From positions 2,480,001-2,544,000 of the forward strand of contig NZ_JARZAE010000004.1 in the NCBI RefSeq assembly GCF_029892095.1: a stretch of 64,000 nucleotides of DNA, written 5' to 3'. This DNA comes from Kitasatospora sp. MAP12-44. GTDB taxonomy: Bacteria > Actinomycetota > Actinomycetes > Streptomycetales > Streptomycetaceae. Positions 26,379 to 35,075 of the stretch are shown piece by piece. A program made the position numbers and the translations under genes. How positions within the stretch are numbered: the stretch's first letter is position 1; the number at the start of each line of letters is the position of its first letter. The notes beneath the pieces are model-generated. The model was not told the origin of the DNA and made no database searches. It saw only the letters and a list, made by a program, of their open reading frames with translations.

Positions 26379-26441
26379 CTCATGATCTGACCCACGGCTA
26401 CTCCTTTACAACACTGAGTGAACATCACCTCAGATCATGAG
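26379..26441. promoter_or_regulatory. Perfect 12-bp inverted repeat upstream of the wall-protein gene
   Basis: CTCATGATCTGA (26379-26390) and TCAGATCATGAG (26430-26441) are exact inverses separated by 39 bp, with CACT-G-AGTG in the spacer. The repeat lies 31 bp upstream of the wall-protein start, in a region less GC-rich than its surroundings. An operator bound by two regulator dimers, or a structured leader, are both possible. The rest of the gap up to 26590 shows nothing else. Confidence 0.5.
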
Positions 26442-26589
26442 CGTGGAATCAGATACGTACGATCAGCACGCGGGCCAGCGCCTCCCCCGGCCCTATAAAT
26501 TCACCCAGACCGCCCAACCCCAGCCGAGGGCCAGCCGTCTGGGCTAACCCGAGTGGCCCATCCACTGCGCCACGCGGAGCATCACACTC

Positions 26590-26826
26590 ATGGACGTGTA
26601 CGAAATGCGCGCCGAACACGAGGCCGGAGACCCACAGGGCAGAGTCCTGCACTGGCACATGGTCAGGGACTACAGCAGCCGGGCCATGTGCGGCCGCGAG
26701 ATCGCTCCCGACGCCGCATCCCAGTCCCCGGACACCTGGGGCTCCCCGGCCGCCCAACCCTTCTGCCACTCCTGCGGCGCCGCCTACCTGCGCCAGGTCC
26801 CAGAAACCACCGGCCGCCCCCCGTGA
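26590..26826 (+). CDS. Small conserved Cys/His-rich hypothetical protein
   Basis: The 78-residue protein has a compact Cys/His pattern: HWHMV near 22-26, MCGRE near 37-41 and FCHSCGAAYLR near 62-72, which could bind one zinc ion. Similar short proteins are common in streptomycete genomes, but I know of no function. Codon use is typical of the host, which supports coding. No strong ribosome binding site is seen; CGGAGCATCACACTC lies ahead of the ATG. Confidence 0.65.
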   Translation: MDVYEMRAEHEAGDPQGRVLHWHMVRDYSSRAMCGREIAPDAASQSPDTWGSPAAQPFCHSCGAAYLRQVPETTGRPP

Positions 26827-27060
26827 CAGACCACCAGACGCCCGGATCGCGCCTTACCCCTTGGGCTCGAATCGTCAACAGCGGACTCGCCCCGACAAGT
26901 TGACGCTTCAGCCCCGTACGACCACCTCGCCACACCGCCCGCCCACCCCCAGGTGGACGATCCATCAGGAACCCCCCAGACTCCCAGCCCCCCGGAAGTC
27001 GGCCAAGCCGACTTCTGCAACGACACTCGCCCGAGGGGCTGGAAGAGTCGTCGGCGACCC

Positions 27061-27254
27061 TCAGGGGTCGACTGCCACCAGGGCGTCGGTGAGATCGTCG
27101 ATCCCGCTCAGCCGGGTGGCGAGCTCGGGGATGCGAAGACCTTCATCCCCTTCGCTGCGACCAACTCGATGAGCCGGGCGACGGTGTCGGCCACCGATCG
27201 GGGACTGCTCTTGGTCACCACCCCGGGTTCGCCGACGGTCGGGTCCTCAATCAT
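27061..27254 (-). pseudogene. DUF302-family remnant with internal deletion and frame change
   Basis: From the ATG at 27254 (GGAGG nine bases upstream) the frame reads VVTKSSPRSVADTVARLIEL and VAAKGMKVFA, the start of a DUF302 protein, and then stops at 27108. In another frame the sequence ends ELATRLSGIDDLTDALVAVD with a stop at 27061, which resembles a DUF302 C-terminus. The family's middle of roughly 60-70 residues is missing, so this looks like a deletion remnant. The region between 26827 and 27060 shows no other credible gene. Confidence 0.65.
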
Positions 27255-27316
27255 CGCCAGTCACCTCCGGCTGATCACCTGTTCCCCTCGGCACGGTCTT
27301 CTGCCACAGTCCCGCT

Positions 27317-27913
27317 ATGCGAGTCTTCCTGAGGGGCGCCGGCGCCCTCGCGGTCCTGGCCACGCTGCTGCTCGGCGTCGTGGCGGCGGCGGTATTCCTG
27401 ATAAGAGACGTCGGCCATCAGCTATTCCACGCCGTCGACCCCACGGTGGCCGCCGCCGCGGTGACCGCCATGTCGACCGTCATCGTCTCCGTCGCCACCC
27501 TGGTCATCGGGCGCTACTTCGAGCGCCGCAAGACCCTCGAAGCCGAGCTCCGGGCCAGCAAAATCCCCATCTACGCACGGCTCGTCGCCGGCATCTTCGG
27601 CGTTCTGCACAGTCCGACGGACACCCAGCGGGCCGCCGCCGCCGAGGCCCTGTTCCGCGACCTGACGCCCGATCTGATCACCTCGGCCTCGGACGACGTG
27701 CTGATCAGCTGGTCCCGGTTCAGGCGGAGCCTCACCACCACCCCACCGGACGAGGGCCTCTTCGTCCTCGAGAAGGCCCTGCTGGCGATTCGCCGGGACT
27801 ACGGCCACACCGGGAAGAACGTCCGGGAGGGCGACCTGCTCGGCCTGTTCATCAAGGACATCGACGAGTACATCGCGGGCCGCCGAGCTACTCACCCGGC
27901 AGAGGCGGACTGA
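27317..27913 (+). CDS. Hypothetical membrane protein
   Basis: The 198-residue protein has two hydrophobic segments, about 7-29 (AGALAVLATLLLGVVAAAVF) and 44-65 (AAAVTAMSTVIVSVATLVIG). A positively charged ERRKTLEAELRASKIPIYARL stretch follows, leading into a helical cytoplasmic domain of about 120 residues. I do not recognise the family; similar two-helix proteins occur in actinobacteria without known role. Codon use matches the host. It is convergent with the glutamine-synthetase-like gene across a strong terminator. Confidence 0.75.
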   Translation: MRVFLRGAGALAVLATLLLGVVAAAVFLIRDVGHQLFHAVDPTVAAAAVTAMSTVIVSVATLVIGRYFERRKTLEAELRASKIPIYARLVAGIFGVLHSPTDTQRAAAAEALFRDLTPDLITSASDDVLISWSRFRRSLTTTPPDEGLFVLEKALLAIRRDYGHTGKNVREGDLLGLFIKDIDEYIAGRRATHPAEAD

Positions 27914-27958
27914 GACGGCCCCGGGCCGGCGACATGGAGTCGCCGGCCCGGGGCCGTC
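27914..27958. terminator. Bidirectional intrinsic terminator
   Basis: A perfect 19-bp stem (27914-27932 with 27940-27958) and a seven-base loop begin at the last base of the membrane-protein stop codon and end 14 bp before the convergent synthetase gene's stop. Confidence 0.85.
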
Positions 27959-27972
27959 CATCGAACAGAGCC

Positions 27973-29334
27973 TTACAGCACCTGGAGGTTCTTGCGGAGT
28001 TCGAAGGGGGTGACCTCGGAGCGGTACTCCTCCCACTCCTGGCGCTTGTTGCGCAGGAAGAAGTCGAAGACGTGCTCGCCGAGGGTTTCGGCGACGAGTT
28101 CGCTGCGCTGCATCAGGTCGATGGCCTCGCCGAGGTTCTGCGGCATGGGCTGGATGCCCATCGCGCGGCGTTCGGCGTCGGAGAGGGCCCAGACGTCGTC
28201 GTCGGCGCCCGGCGGGAGTTCGTAGCCCTCCTCGATGCCCTTGAGGCCGGCGGCGAGGGTGACGGCGTAGGCGAGGTAGGGGTTGCAGCCGGTGTCCAGG
28301 GAGCGGACCTCGATGCGGGTGGAGCCCTGCTTGCCGGGCTTGTACATCGGGACCCGGATCAGGGCCGAGCGGTTGTTGTGGCCCCAGCAGATGTACGAGG
28401 GGGCCTCGCCGCCGGCGCCGGCCGTGCGCTGCGAGCCACCCCAGATCCGCTTGTAGGAGTTGACCCACTGGTTGGTGACGGCGGCGGTCTCGGCGGCGTG
28501 CCGCAGCAGGCCGGCGATGAAGGAGCGGCCGACCTTGGAGAGCTGGTACTCGGCGCCGGTCTCGTGGAAGGCGTTGCGGTCGCCCTCGAAGAGCGAGAGG
28601 TGGGTGTGCATACCCGAACCGGGGTGCTCGGAGAAGGGCTTGGGCATGAAGCTGGCGTGCACGCCCTGCTCCAGCGCGACCTCCTTCATGACCAGCCGGA
28701 AGGTCATGATGTTGTCGGCGGTGGAGAGCGCGTCGGCGTAGCGGAGGTCGATCTCCTGCTGGCCGGGGGCGCCCTCGTGGTGCGAGAACTCGACCGAGAT
28801 GCCCATCGACTCCAGCATGGTGATCGCCTGGCGCCGGAAGTCGTGGCCCACCCCGCGCGGGGTGTGGTCGAAGTAGCCGGACTGGTCGGCCGGCACCGGC
28901 GGGGTGCCGTCGTGCGGGAGGTTCTTGAGCAGGAAGAACTCGATCTCGGGGTGGGTGTAGAAGGTGAACCCGAGGGCGGAGGCCTTCTCCAGGGTGCGCT
29001 TGAGGACGAAGCGCGGGTCCGCGTACGACGGCGAGCCGTCCGGCATCATGATGTCGCAGAACATCCGGGCCGTGCCGGGCGTTTCCGAGCGCCAGGGCAG
29101 TATCTGGAAGGTGGTCGGGTCCGGCTTGGCGATCATGTCGGACTCGTAGACCCGGGCGAAACCCTCGATCGCCGAGCCGTCGAAGCCGATCCCCTCCTCG
29201 AAGGCCTGCTCCAACTCGGCCGGGGCGACCGCCACCGACTTGAGGAAGCCGAGCACATCGGTGAACCACAGCCGGACGAACCGGATGTCACGCTCTTCGA
29301 GCGTACGAAGCACGAACTCCTGCTGCTTGCCCAT
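27973..29334 (-). CDS. glnA2: Glutamine synthetase-like ligase (GlnA2 type, probable gamma-glutamylpolyamine synthetase)
   Basis: This 453-residue member of the GS catalytic family has the beta-grasp start (VRLWFTDVLGFLKSVAV), the metal-site PEIEFFLL, the ATP-site GSGMHTHLSLF and the RIEVRSLDTGCNPYLA substrate segment. It is shorter than GSI and lacks the adenylylation-site loop wording of GlnA. Gene order near glnE and nadE matches the streptomycete GlnA2 locus, whose product has been shown to glutamylate polyamines rather than ammonia. Assignment to that subgroup is by synteny and length. The promoter region is shared with the divergent nadE. Confidence 0.88.
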   Translation of the reverse strand: MGKQQEFVLRTLEERDIRFVRLWFTDVLGFLKSVAVAPAELEQAFEEGIGFDGSAIEGFARVYESDMIAKPDPTTFQILPWRSETPGTARMFCDIMMPDGSPSYADPRFVLKRTLEKASALGFTFYTHPEIEFFLLKNLPHDGTPPVPADQSGYFDHTPRGVGHDFRRQAITMLESMGISVEFSHHEGAPGQQEIDLRYADALSTADNIMTFRLVMKEVALEQGVHASFMPKPFSEHPGSGMHTHLSLFEGDRNAFHETGAEYQLSKVGRSFIAGLLRHAAETAAVTNQWVNSYKRIWGGSQRTAGAGGEAPSYICWGHNNRSALIRVPMYKPGKQGSTRIEVRSLDTGCNPYLAYAVTLAAGLKGIEEGYELPPGADDDVWALSDAERRAMGIQPMPQNLGEAIDLMQRSELVAETLGEHVFDFFLRNKRQEWEEYRSEVTPFELRKNLQVL

Positions 29335-29550
29335 GGGGACAGTCTCACCTCTGCTCTTTACGTTCGTGTTACGCCTGGGGCCGCGCCGGGGCGCTCTGCT
29401 CGGGCGTATGCACTATTGGCCCCATCATCGCGGATCGGACGCCCTCCGGGGCACCCAGGGCGGGTGAACAGGTGGCGCGGGAGGCAGCCGACCGGTAGCC
29501 GACCGGCACCCGACCCCCCATAGCGTCAGAACGACGATTACACTGACGAC

Positions 29551-31305
29551 ATGCCCAGTCTCCGCCTCGCCCTGAGCCAGTTCGACCCCTCCGTCGGCGA
29601 CATCGCGCGCAACAGCGAGGAAGTGGTGCGCTGGACCAGGCGCGCCGCCGAGCGCGGCGCGCAGTTGGTCGCCTTTCCCGAGATGGCCCTGACCGGGTAC
29701 CCGGTCGAGGACCTCGCCCTGCGCCAGTCGTTCGTGGAAGGCTCGCGGGCCGCCCTGGTGGCGCTGGCCGCCGAGTTGGCCGCCGAGGGCCTCGGCGAGC
29801 TGCCGGTGCTGGTCGGCTACCTGGGGCGCTCCGACCGGGACTCCCCCAAGCTCGGCCGCCCGGCCGGCTCGCCGCAGAACTGCGCGGCCGTACTGCACCG
29901 CGGCCAGGTGGCCACCCGCTTCGCCAAGCACCACCTGCCCAACTACGGCGTCTTCGACGAGTACCGCTACTTCGTCCCCGGCGACCAGCTCCCGGTGCTG
30001 CGCCTGCACGGCGTGGACGTCGCGCTGGCGATCTGCGAGGACATCTGGCAGGACGGCGGCCGGGTCACCGCCGCCCGGGAGGCCGGTGCCGGGCTGCTGC
30101 TGGTGATCAACGGATCACCGTACGAGCGCAACAAGGACGACGAGCGGCTCGACCTGGTCCAGCGCCGGGCCGCCGAGGCCGGCTGCACGCTCGCCTACCT
30201 CAACATGGTCGGCGCGCAGGACGAGTTGGTCTTCGACGGCGACTCGCTGGTGGTCGACGCGGCGGGCCAGGTGCTGGCGCGCGCTCCGCAGTTCGAGGAG
30301 AGCCTGCTCGTCCTGGACCTGGAGCTGCCGGCCGCCGACTCGGACGACACCGACGGACTGCTGCTCAGCGACGGCCTGCACCTGGTCCGCACCGAACTGG
30401 GCGGCGAGGTGCGCGAGCAGCCCCAGCACCCCGAGTCCGCCGCCATCGCGCCACGGATCGACGACGAGGCGGAGATCTACGCCGCACTGGTGGCCGGCAC
30501 TCGCGCGTACGTGCGCAAGAACGGCTTCAAGTCGGTGCTGATCGGCCTCTCGGGCGGCATCGACTCCGCACTGGTGGCCGCGATCGCGGTGGACGCGATC
30601 GGCGCCGAGAACGTGCACTGCGTGTCGATGCCCAGCCAGTACTCCTCGCAGCACTCCCGCGACGACGCCGCCGAGCTGGCCCGCCGCACCGGGCTGAACT
30701 TCCGCACCGTCCCGATCGCCCCGATGTTCGACGCCTACATGGGCGCGCTCGGGCTGACCGGCCTGGCCGAGGAGAACCTGCAGTCCCGGCTGCGCGGCAC
30801 GCTGCTGATGGCGATCTCCAACCAGGAGGGCCACATCGTCCTGGCGCCCGGCAACAAGAGCGAGCTGGCGGTCGGCTACTCGACGCTGTACGGCGACTCG
30901 GTGGGCGCCTACGGGCCGATCAAGGACGTCTACAAGTCACTGATCTTCCAGCTCGCGAAGTGGCGCAACCAGGTGGCCGCCGAGCGCGGCGAGACGCCGC
31001 CGATCCCGGAGAACACCATCCTCAAGCCGCCGAGCGCCGAGCTGCGCCCGGACCAGGTGGACAGCGACTCGCTGCCCGACTACGACCTGCTGGACTCGAT
31101 CCTGGACGCCTACATCGAGGGCGACCAGGGCCGCGACGCCATCGTGGCGCTGGGCTTCGAGGCGGCGGTGGTGGACCGGGTGGTGCGCCTGGTGGACACC
31201 GCCGAGTACAAGCGCCGGCAGTACCCGCCGGGCCCGAAGATCTCCAAGAAGGGCTTCGGGCGCGACCGCCGGCTGCCCATCACCAACGGCTGGCGGCGCG
31301 GGTAG
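29551..31305 (+). CDS. nadE: NAD+ synthase, glutamine-hydrolysing
   Basis: The 584-residue protein joins an N-terminal nitrilase-type glutaminase domain (MALTGYPVEDL with the Glu, KHHLPNYGVFDEYRYF, and the catalytic Cys near 162 in AICEDIW) to a C-terminal NAD synthetase domain with the P-loop SGGIDS near 334. It amidates deamido-NAD to NAD using glutamine and ATP. The conserved PGNKSELAVGYSTLYGD motif is present. A TACACT box ends about eight bases before the ATG with no clear ribosome binding site, so transcription may start at the start codon (leaderless). Confidence 0.96.
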   Translation: MPSLRLALSQFDPSVGDIARNSEEVVRWTRRAAERGAQLVAFPEMALTGYPVEDLALRQSFVEGSRAALVALAAELAAEGLGELPVLVGYLGRSDRDSPKLGRPAGSPQNCAAVLHRGQVATRFAKHHLPNYGVFDEYRYFVPGDQLPVLRLHGVDVALAICEDIWQDGGRVTAAREAGAGLLLVINGSPYERNKDDERLDLVQRRAAEAGCTLAYLNMVGAQDELVFDGDSLVVDAAGQVLARAPQFEESLLVLDLELPAADSDDTDGLLLSDGLHLVRTELGGEVREQPQHPESAAIAPRIDDEAEIYAALVAGTRAYVRKNGFKSVLIGLSGGIDSALVAAIAVDAIGAENVHCVSMPSQYSSQHSRDDAAELARRTGLNFRTVPIAPMFDAYMGALGLTGLAEENLQSRLRGTLLMAISNQEGHIVLAPGNKSELAVGYSTLYGDSVGAYGPIKDVYKSLIFQLAKWRNQVAAERGETPPIPENTILKPPSAELRPDQVDSDSLPDYDLLDSILDAYIEGDQGRDAIVALGFEAAVVDRVVRLVDTAEYKRRQYPPGPKISKKGFGRDRRLPITNGWRRG

Positions 31306-31322
31306 CCGACGAGCGGTCGGTC

Positions 31323-32381
31323 CTAGTAGCGGAAGTCGGCAGCGATCGCCCGGTGGTCGCTGCCGTCCGCCGGCAGCACCCAGGAGTCGGTGGGGGCCAG
31401 CCCGCGGCTCATGATCTGGTCGATCCGCGCCATCGGGAACGAGGACGGCCAGCTGAAGCCGAACCCGGCGCCCGCGGTGCCCTGGGCCGAGCGCAGCTGC
31501 GAGGTGAGCGGGGCCAGGCTGCGGTCGTTCATGGTCCCGTTCATGTCGCCGAGCAGCAGCACCTTCTTCAGCGGCTCGTCCTGGATCGCGTCACCGAGCG
31601 CCTGCGCGCTGACGTCCCGCTGGTCGGCGGTGAAGCCCGCGTCGAACTTCACCCGTACGGACGGCATGTGCGCGACGTACACGGCCAGCGGCCCCTGCGG
31701 GGTGCTGACCTGGGCGCGGAAGGCCCTGGTCCAGCCGATCTTGATGTCCACCACCCGGGTGCCGCCGATCGGGTACTTGGACCAGAGTCCGACCGTGCCC
31801 TCCACCACGTGGTAGGGGTACGCGGCGGCCAGGCCCGACTCGTAGGTGGACAGCGCGTCACCGGCCAGCTCCTCCAGTGCGACGATCTGCGCGCCGGAGC
31901 CGATCACCAGCTTCACCGTGCCGCCCGGGTCGGTGTTGCCCGCCTCGACGTTGTGGGTGAGCACGGTGAAGTCGCCCTTGCCGGTGCTCTTGTCGCTCAG
32001 CAGGCCGCCGAACAGGTTCGTCCAGACCACCACCGGCAGCAGCAGCGCCACCAGCGCGGTCGCCGAGCGGCGCCAGAGCGCCAGCGCGAGCAGCACCGGC
32101 ACCAGCAGGCCGAACCAGGGCAGGAAGGTCTCCAGCAGGCTGCCGAGGTTGCCGACCGAGTTCGGCAGCTGCGCGTGGCCGGCCAGCAGCAGGGCGAGCA
32201 GCACGGCCGCGCCGGCGAGCAGCCGGCCGCGGCGCCAGCAGGAACGGCCCCTGCGGTCCGGTCCCCAGCTCCACCGGGACGCCGCAGCCGCGGCGACCGG
32301 CCCGGCGACCGGCTCAGCGACCGGTTCAGCGGCCGCCTCGATGCCGTCGGTCTGCGCCCATGCCTCGCCCGGCTGCGTCAT
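31323..32381 (-). CDS. Membrane-anchored endonuclease/exonuclease/phosphatase (EEP) family protein
   Basis: After a 45-residue Ala/Pro-rich tail come three hydrophobic segments (about 53-70, 84-103 and 107-123), then an EEP catalytic domain with THNVEAGN, the metal Glu in ALEEL, GDMNGT, RIDQIM and the terminal SDHRAI. The topology puts the catalytic domain outside the membrane, as in many actinobacterial EEP proteins. Substrates in the superfamily range from nucleic acids to phosphoinositides and cannot be told here. It is convergent with nadE; ATG 32381 follows AAGGGG by seven bases. Confidence 0.9.
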   Translation of the reverse strand: MTQPGEAWAQTDGIEAAAEPVAEPVAGPVAAAAASRWSWGPDRRGRSCWRRGRLLAGAAVLLALLLAGHAQLPNSVGNLGSLLETFLPWFGLLVPVLLALALWRRSATALVALLLPVVVWTNLFGGLLSDKSTGKGDFTVLTHNVEAGNTDPGGTVKLVIGSGAQIVALEELAGDALSTYESGLAAAYPYHVVEGTVGLWSKYPIGGTRVVDIKIGWTRAFRAQVSTPQGPLAVYVAHMPSVRVKFDAGFTADQRDVSAQALGDAIQDEPLKKVLLLGDMNGTMNDRSLAPLTSQLRSAQGTAGAGFGFSWPSSFPMARIDQIMSRGLAPTDSWVLPADGSDHRAIAADFRY

Positions 32382-32484
32382 TCTGTGACCCCTTGGTGCT
32401 CGCGTGCTGTCCGGGCCGTGCCATGTTTCGGCGCAATTGATCCGATTCTCGGCCCAGCCTATGACGGGACAGACGCGCGCCCGG

Positions 32485-33201
32485 TCAGACCGGGTTCCGG
32501 CGCGATTGTGCCGATCCCGTCACCGCTTCACCAGCCGCAGCGGGGGCGGGAACGTGGGCCGGGCCGGCCAGGCCGGCCAGCAGCGCGTCCACCATGGTGG
32601 CGGAGAGCCCGGGGTCGTCCAGCGGGGAGTCCTCCCACAGCACGGTGCGTGTCAGCATTCCCCCGACCAGCAGCTCGGCCAGCAGGTCCAGGTCGAGATC
32701 GGCGCGGAACTCACCCGACTCGACGCCGCGCCGGGTCACGGCGCGGATCGCCTGGCGACGGCGCCGGATCACCCGTTCGTAGTAGACCTTCTTCAGCTCG
32801 GGCAGCGAGTTCAGCTGGTTGAAGACCAGCATCAGCACCCAGTGCGAGCGCTTGGCCAGGCCCCGGCGCCGCATGTACTCCAGCACCTCGATCAGGTCCT
32901 CGCGGGCGCTGCGCCCGCTCAGCACCGGCTCAGGGTCCTCCAGCCGGACCACGGCGTCGACCAGCAGGGCCTCCTTGTTGGGCCAGCGCCGGTAGATGGT
33001 CGCCTTGCCGACGCCCGCGGCCTGCGCGATGCCCTCGATGGTGAGGTCCGCCAGCCCGGTGCCGTCCATCATCAGCCGCTCGACCGCGTCGAAGATGGCC
33101 TGCTCGGCAGCCTCCGAACGCGGACGCCCCCGCCGCGGCGCCGCCGTGCAGGGCGGAGCCGCGACGGGGGCGGCGGGAGGGGCCTGACGATCGGTGTCCA
33201 T
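32485..33201 (-). CDS. TetR-family repressor, probable regulator of the adjacent efflux pump
   Basis: The ATG at 33201 follows GGAG by nine bases; the in-frame ATG at 33216 lacks a site. The protein has a basic Pro/Ala-rich tail, then the TetR helix-turn-helix (LTIEGIAQAAGVGKATIYRRW) and an all-helical ligand domain of the TetR_C_11 kind. It lies directly downstream of the DHA2 transporter gene on the same strand, in the usual pump-plus-repressor operon. Two palindromes upstream of the transporter are its likely operators. Confidence 0.9.
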   Translation of the reverse strand: MDTDRQAPPAAPVAAPPCTAAPRRGRPRSEAAEQAIFDAVERLMMDGTGLADLTIEGIAQAAGVGKATIYRRWPNKEALLVDAVVRLEDPEPVLSGRSAREDLIEVLEYMRRRGLAKRSHWVLMLVFNQLNSLPELKKVYYERVIRRRRQAIRAVTRRGVESGEFRADLDLDLLAELLVGGMLTRTVLWEDSPLDDPGLSATMVDALLAGLAGPAHVPAPAAAGEAVTGSAQSRRNPV

Positions 33202-33224
33202 GCGCCCATTCTCCATCCGAGCAC

Positions 33225-34847
33225 TCAGGCCTTGGCCTGCGGGACGGGCTCGGCGGCACGCGCTGCGTCCACCCCGGCGGGCGGACCGGCGGGGCTGCCG
33301 GCCACCTTGCCCGGCAGGAAGAACCAGGCGAGCAGGGCGCCGACCAGCGTCACCCCGGCGGACAGCCCGGCCACCACGTGCATGGCGTGGATGAAGGAGT
33401 CGTACGCCGGGTGCACCAGCGCCTGGCCCTGCGGGCCGAGCCCGCCCGCCACGCCGAGGGTGGCCTCGATCGACTCACCGGCCGTCTCCCGCAGGCCCGC
33501 CGGCAGCGTGCTCAGGTGGTCGGAGATGCCGTTGCGGTAGACGGTCGAGAGCACCGCGCCGAGCACCGCGACCCCGAGCGAGCCGCCGACCTGGCGGAAG
33601 GTGTTGTTCAGCGCGGAGCCCGCACCGGCCTTCTCGCGCGGCAGCGAGCCCATGATGGAGACGGTCACCGGCGGCATCACGTGCGCCATGCCGGCGCCCA
33701 TGATGAAGCCGATCACCTCAAGCACCCAGATCGGGGTGGTGGTGCCCAGCAGCAGGTAGCCGAGGAAGGCGATCGCGATCAGCGCCATGCCCCCGGCGCA
33801 GGTGGCGCGGACCCCGAGGCGGTCCACCACCAGCCGGGCGCGGGGCGCGAAGAGCAGCTGGGCGACGGCCAGCGGCAGCATCAGCGCACCCGCGGCCAGC
33901 GGGCTGTAGCCGCGCACGCTCTGGGTGTAGAAGACGCCGAAGAACGAGACGCCCATCAGCGCGAAGAAGACCAGGCCGACCACGGTCACCGAGGTGGAGA
34001 ACACCCTGTTGCGGAACCAGGTGACGTCCAGCGCCGGGTGGCTGACCCGCTTCTCGTAGAGCACGAACGCGGTCAGCGCGAGCAGGCCGATGACCACCGG
34101 GACGACCGCACCGGCGGCGGTGAAGTCGGCCAGCTCGCCGCCCTTGATGATCCCGTAGATCAGCGCCACCAGGCCGATGATCGAGAGCAGTACGCCGATC
34201 GGGTCCAGCTTGCCGGGGTTGGGGTCCTTGGAGTCCGGGACCAGCAGGAACATCAGGACCAGCGCGACCGCGACGATCGGCACGTTGATCAGGAAGACCG
34301 AGCCCCACCAGAAGTGCTCGATCAGCAGGCCACCGGTGATCGGACCGATCGCGATGGCCAGGCCCACGGCGCCGGCCCATATGCCGATCGCCTTGGGCTG
34401 CTCGTGCCGCTCGAAGACGTTCATGATGATGGCGAGCGTGGCCGGCATCACGAAGGCGCCGCCCAGGCCCATCACCGCGCGGAAGCCGATCAGCTCGCCG
34501 GGGCTGCTCGCCATCGCGGAGAGCAGCGAGCCGACGCCGAACACCAGCATGCCCGCGAGCAGCGCCTTCTTGCGGCCGAACCGGTCACCGAGCAGGCCTG
34601 AGGTGAAGAGCAGGCCCGCGAAGACCAGGGTGTAGGAGTTGATCGCCCACTCGAGGTTGCTCTGGGTGGCGCCCAGGCCCACCGGAGCCGGGGTCGCGAT
34701 GGTCTTCATCGCGACGTTCAGGATCGAGTTGTCGAGCACGACCACCAGCAGGGCGAGGAGCAGCGTCCCCAGGATCGCCCAGCGGCGGCGGTGGATGGCC
34801 TCCGGCACCCGTGATGGGGGTGGCGCGGTGGCTGTTGCGGCGGTCAT
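33225..34847 (-). CDS. MFS transporter, DHA2 (EmrB/QacA) drug:proton antiporter family
   Basis: The 540-residue protein has 14 hydrophobic segments and the DHA2 motif A ([14 protein letters not shown]), plus the motif C-like [19 protein letters not shown] region. It exports hydrophobic compounds, often antibiotics or dyes, using the proton gradient. The C-terminal tail is short and Ala/Pro-rich. The TetR gene follows about 10-25 bp downstream, so the two are cotranscribed and likely autoregulated. Confidence 0.93.
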   Translation of the reverse strand: MTAATATAPPPSRVPEAIHRRRWAILGTLLLALLVVVLDNSILNVAMKTIATPAPVGLGATQSNLEWAINSYTLVFAGLLFTSGLLGDRFGRKKALLAGMLVFGVGSLLSAMASSPGELIGFRAVMGLGGAFVMPATLAIIMNVFERHEQPKAIGIWAGAVGLAIAIGPITGGLLIEHFWWGSVFLINVPIVAVALVLMFLLVPDSKDPNPGKLDPIGVLLSIIGLVALIYGIIKGGELADFTAAGAVVPVVIGLLALTAFVLYEKRVSHPALDVTWFRNRVFSTSVTVVGLVFFALMGVSFFGVFYTQSVRGYSPLAAGALMLPLAVAQLLFAPRARLVVDRLGVRATCAGGMALIAIAFLGYLLLGTTTPIWVLEVIGFIMGAGMAHVMPPVTVSIMGSLPREKAGAGSALNNTFRQVGGSLGVAVLGAVLSTVYRNGISDHLSTLPAGLRETAGESIEATLGVAGGLGPQGQALVHPAYDSFIHAMHVVAGLSAGVTLVGALLAWFFLPGKVAGSPAGPPAGVDAARAAEPVPQAKA

Positions 34848-34886
34848 CGGTGTGTCCCCGTCCGGACGAAGGTGGTCGGCGTGCTT

Positions 34887-34959
34887 CGAGACGCCTGCGT
34901 CTCGTAAAGCTCTTCATCAGCGTAGCGGGTATTCGATACGAGACGGATCCGTATCGGAT
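34887..34959 (-). promoter_or_regulatory. Two palindromic operators for the TetR/DHA2 operon
   Basis: CGAGACGC-CT-GCGTCTCG (34887-34904) is a perfect 8-2-8 palindrome. ATTCGATACG (34931-34940) and CGTATCGGAT (34950-34959) form a 10-bp inverted repeat with one mismatch around a 9-bp spacer. The half site CGAGACG also occurs in the second element (34939-34945). Both lie within 115 bp upstream of the transporter start, as expected for TetR operators. Confidence 0.6.
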
Positions 34960-35075
34960 AACCATTGAGCCACGCTCCGGGGTCTTTTGCACCGCAGGTC
35001 GGTCGTGCAAGCATGGAGGGAATCCGGGGACGCCGCACGGCGCCACGAGACGACAACCCTTCAGGAGCCTGTTCC

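Noticed and set aside
29356..29375. Possible GlnR site upstream of the glnA2-like gene
   Set aside because: The minus strand reads GTAAC-N6-GTAAA. The first half fits GTnAC but the second departs from GAAAC, and a single half-match is too weak to annotate.
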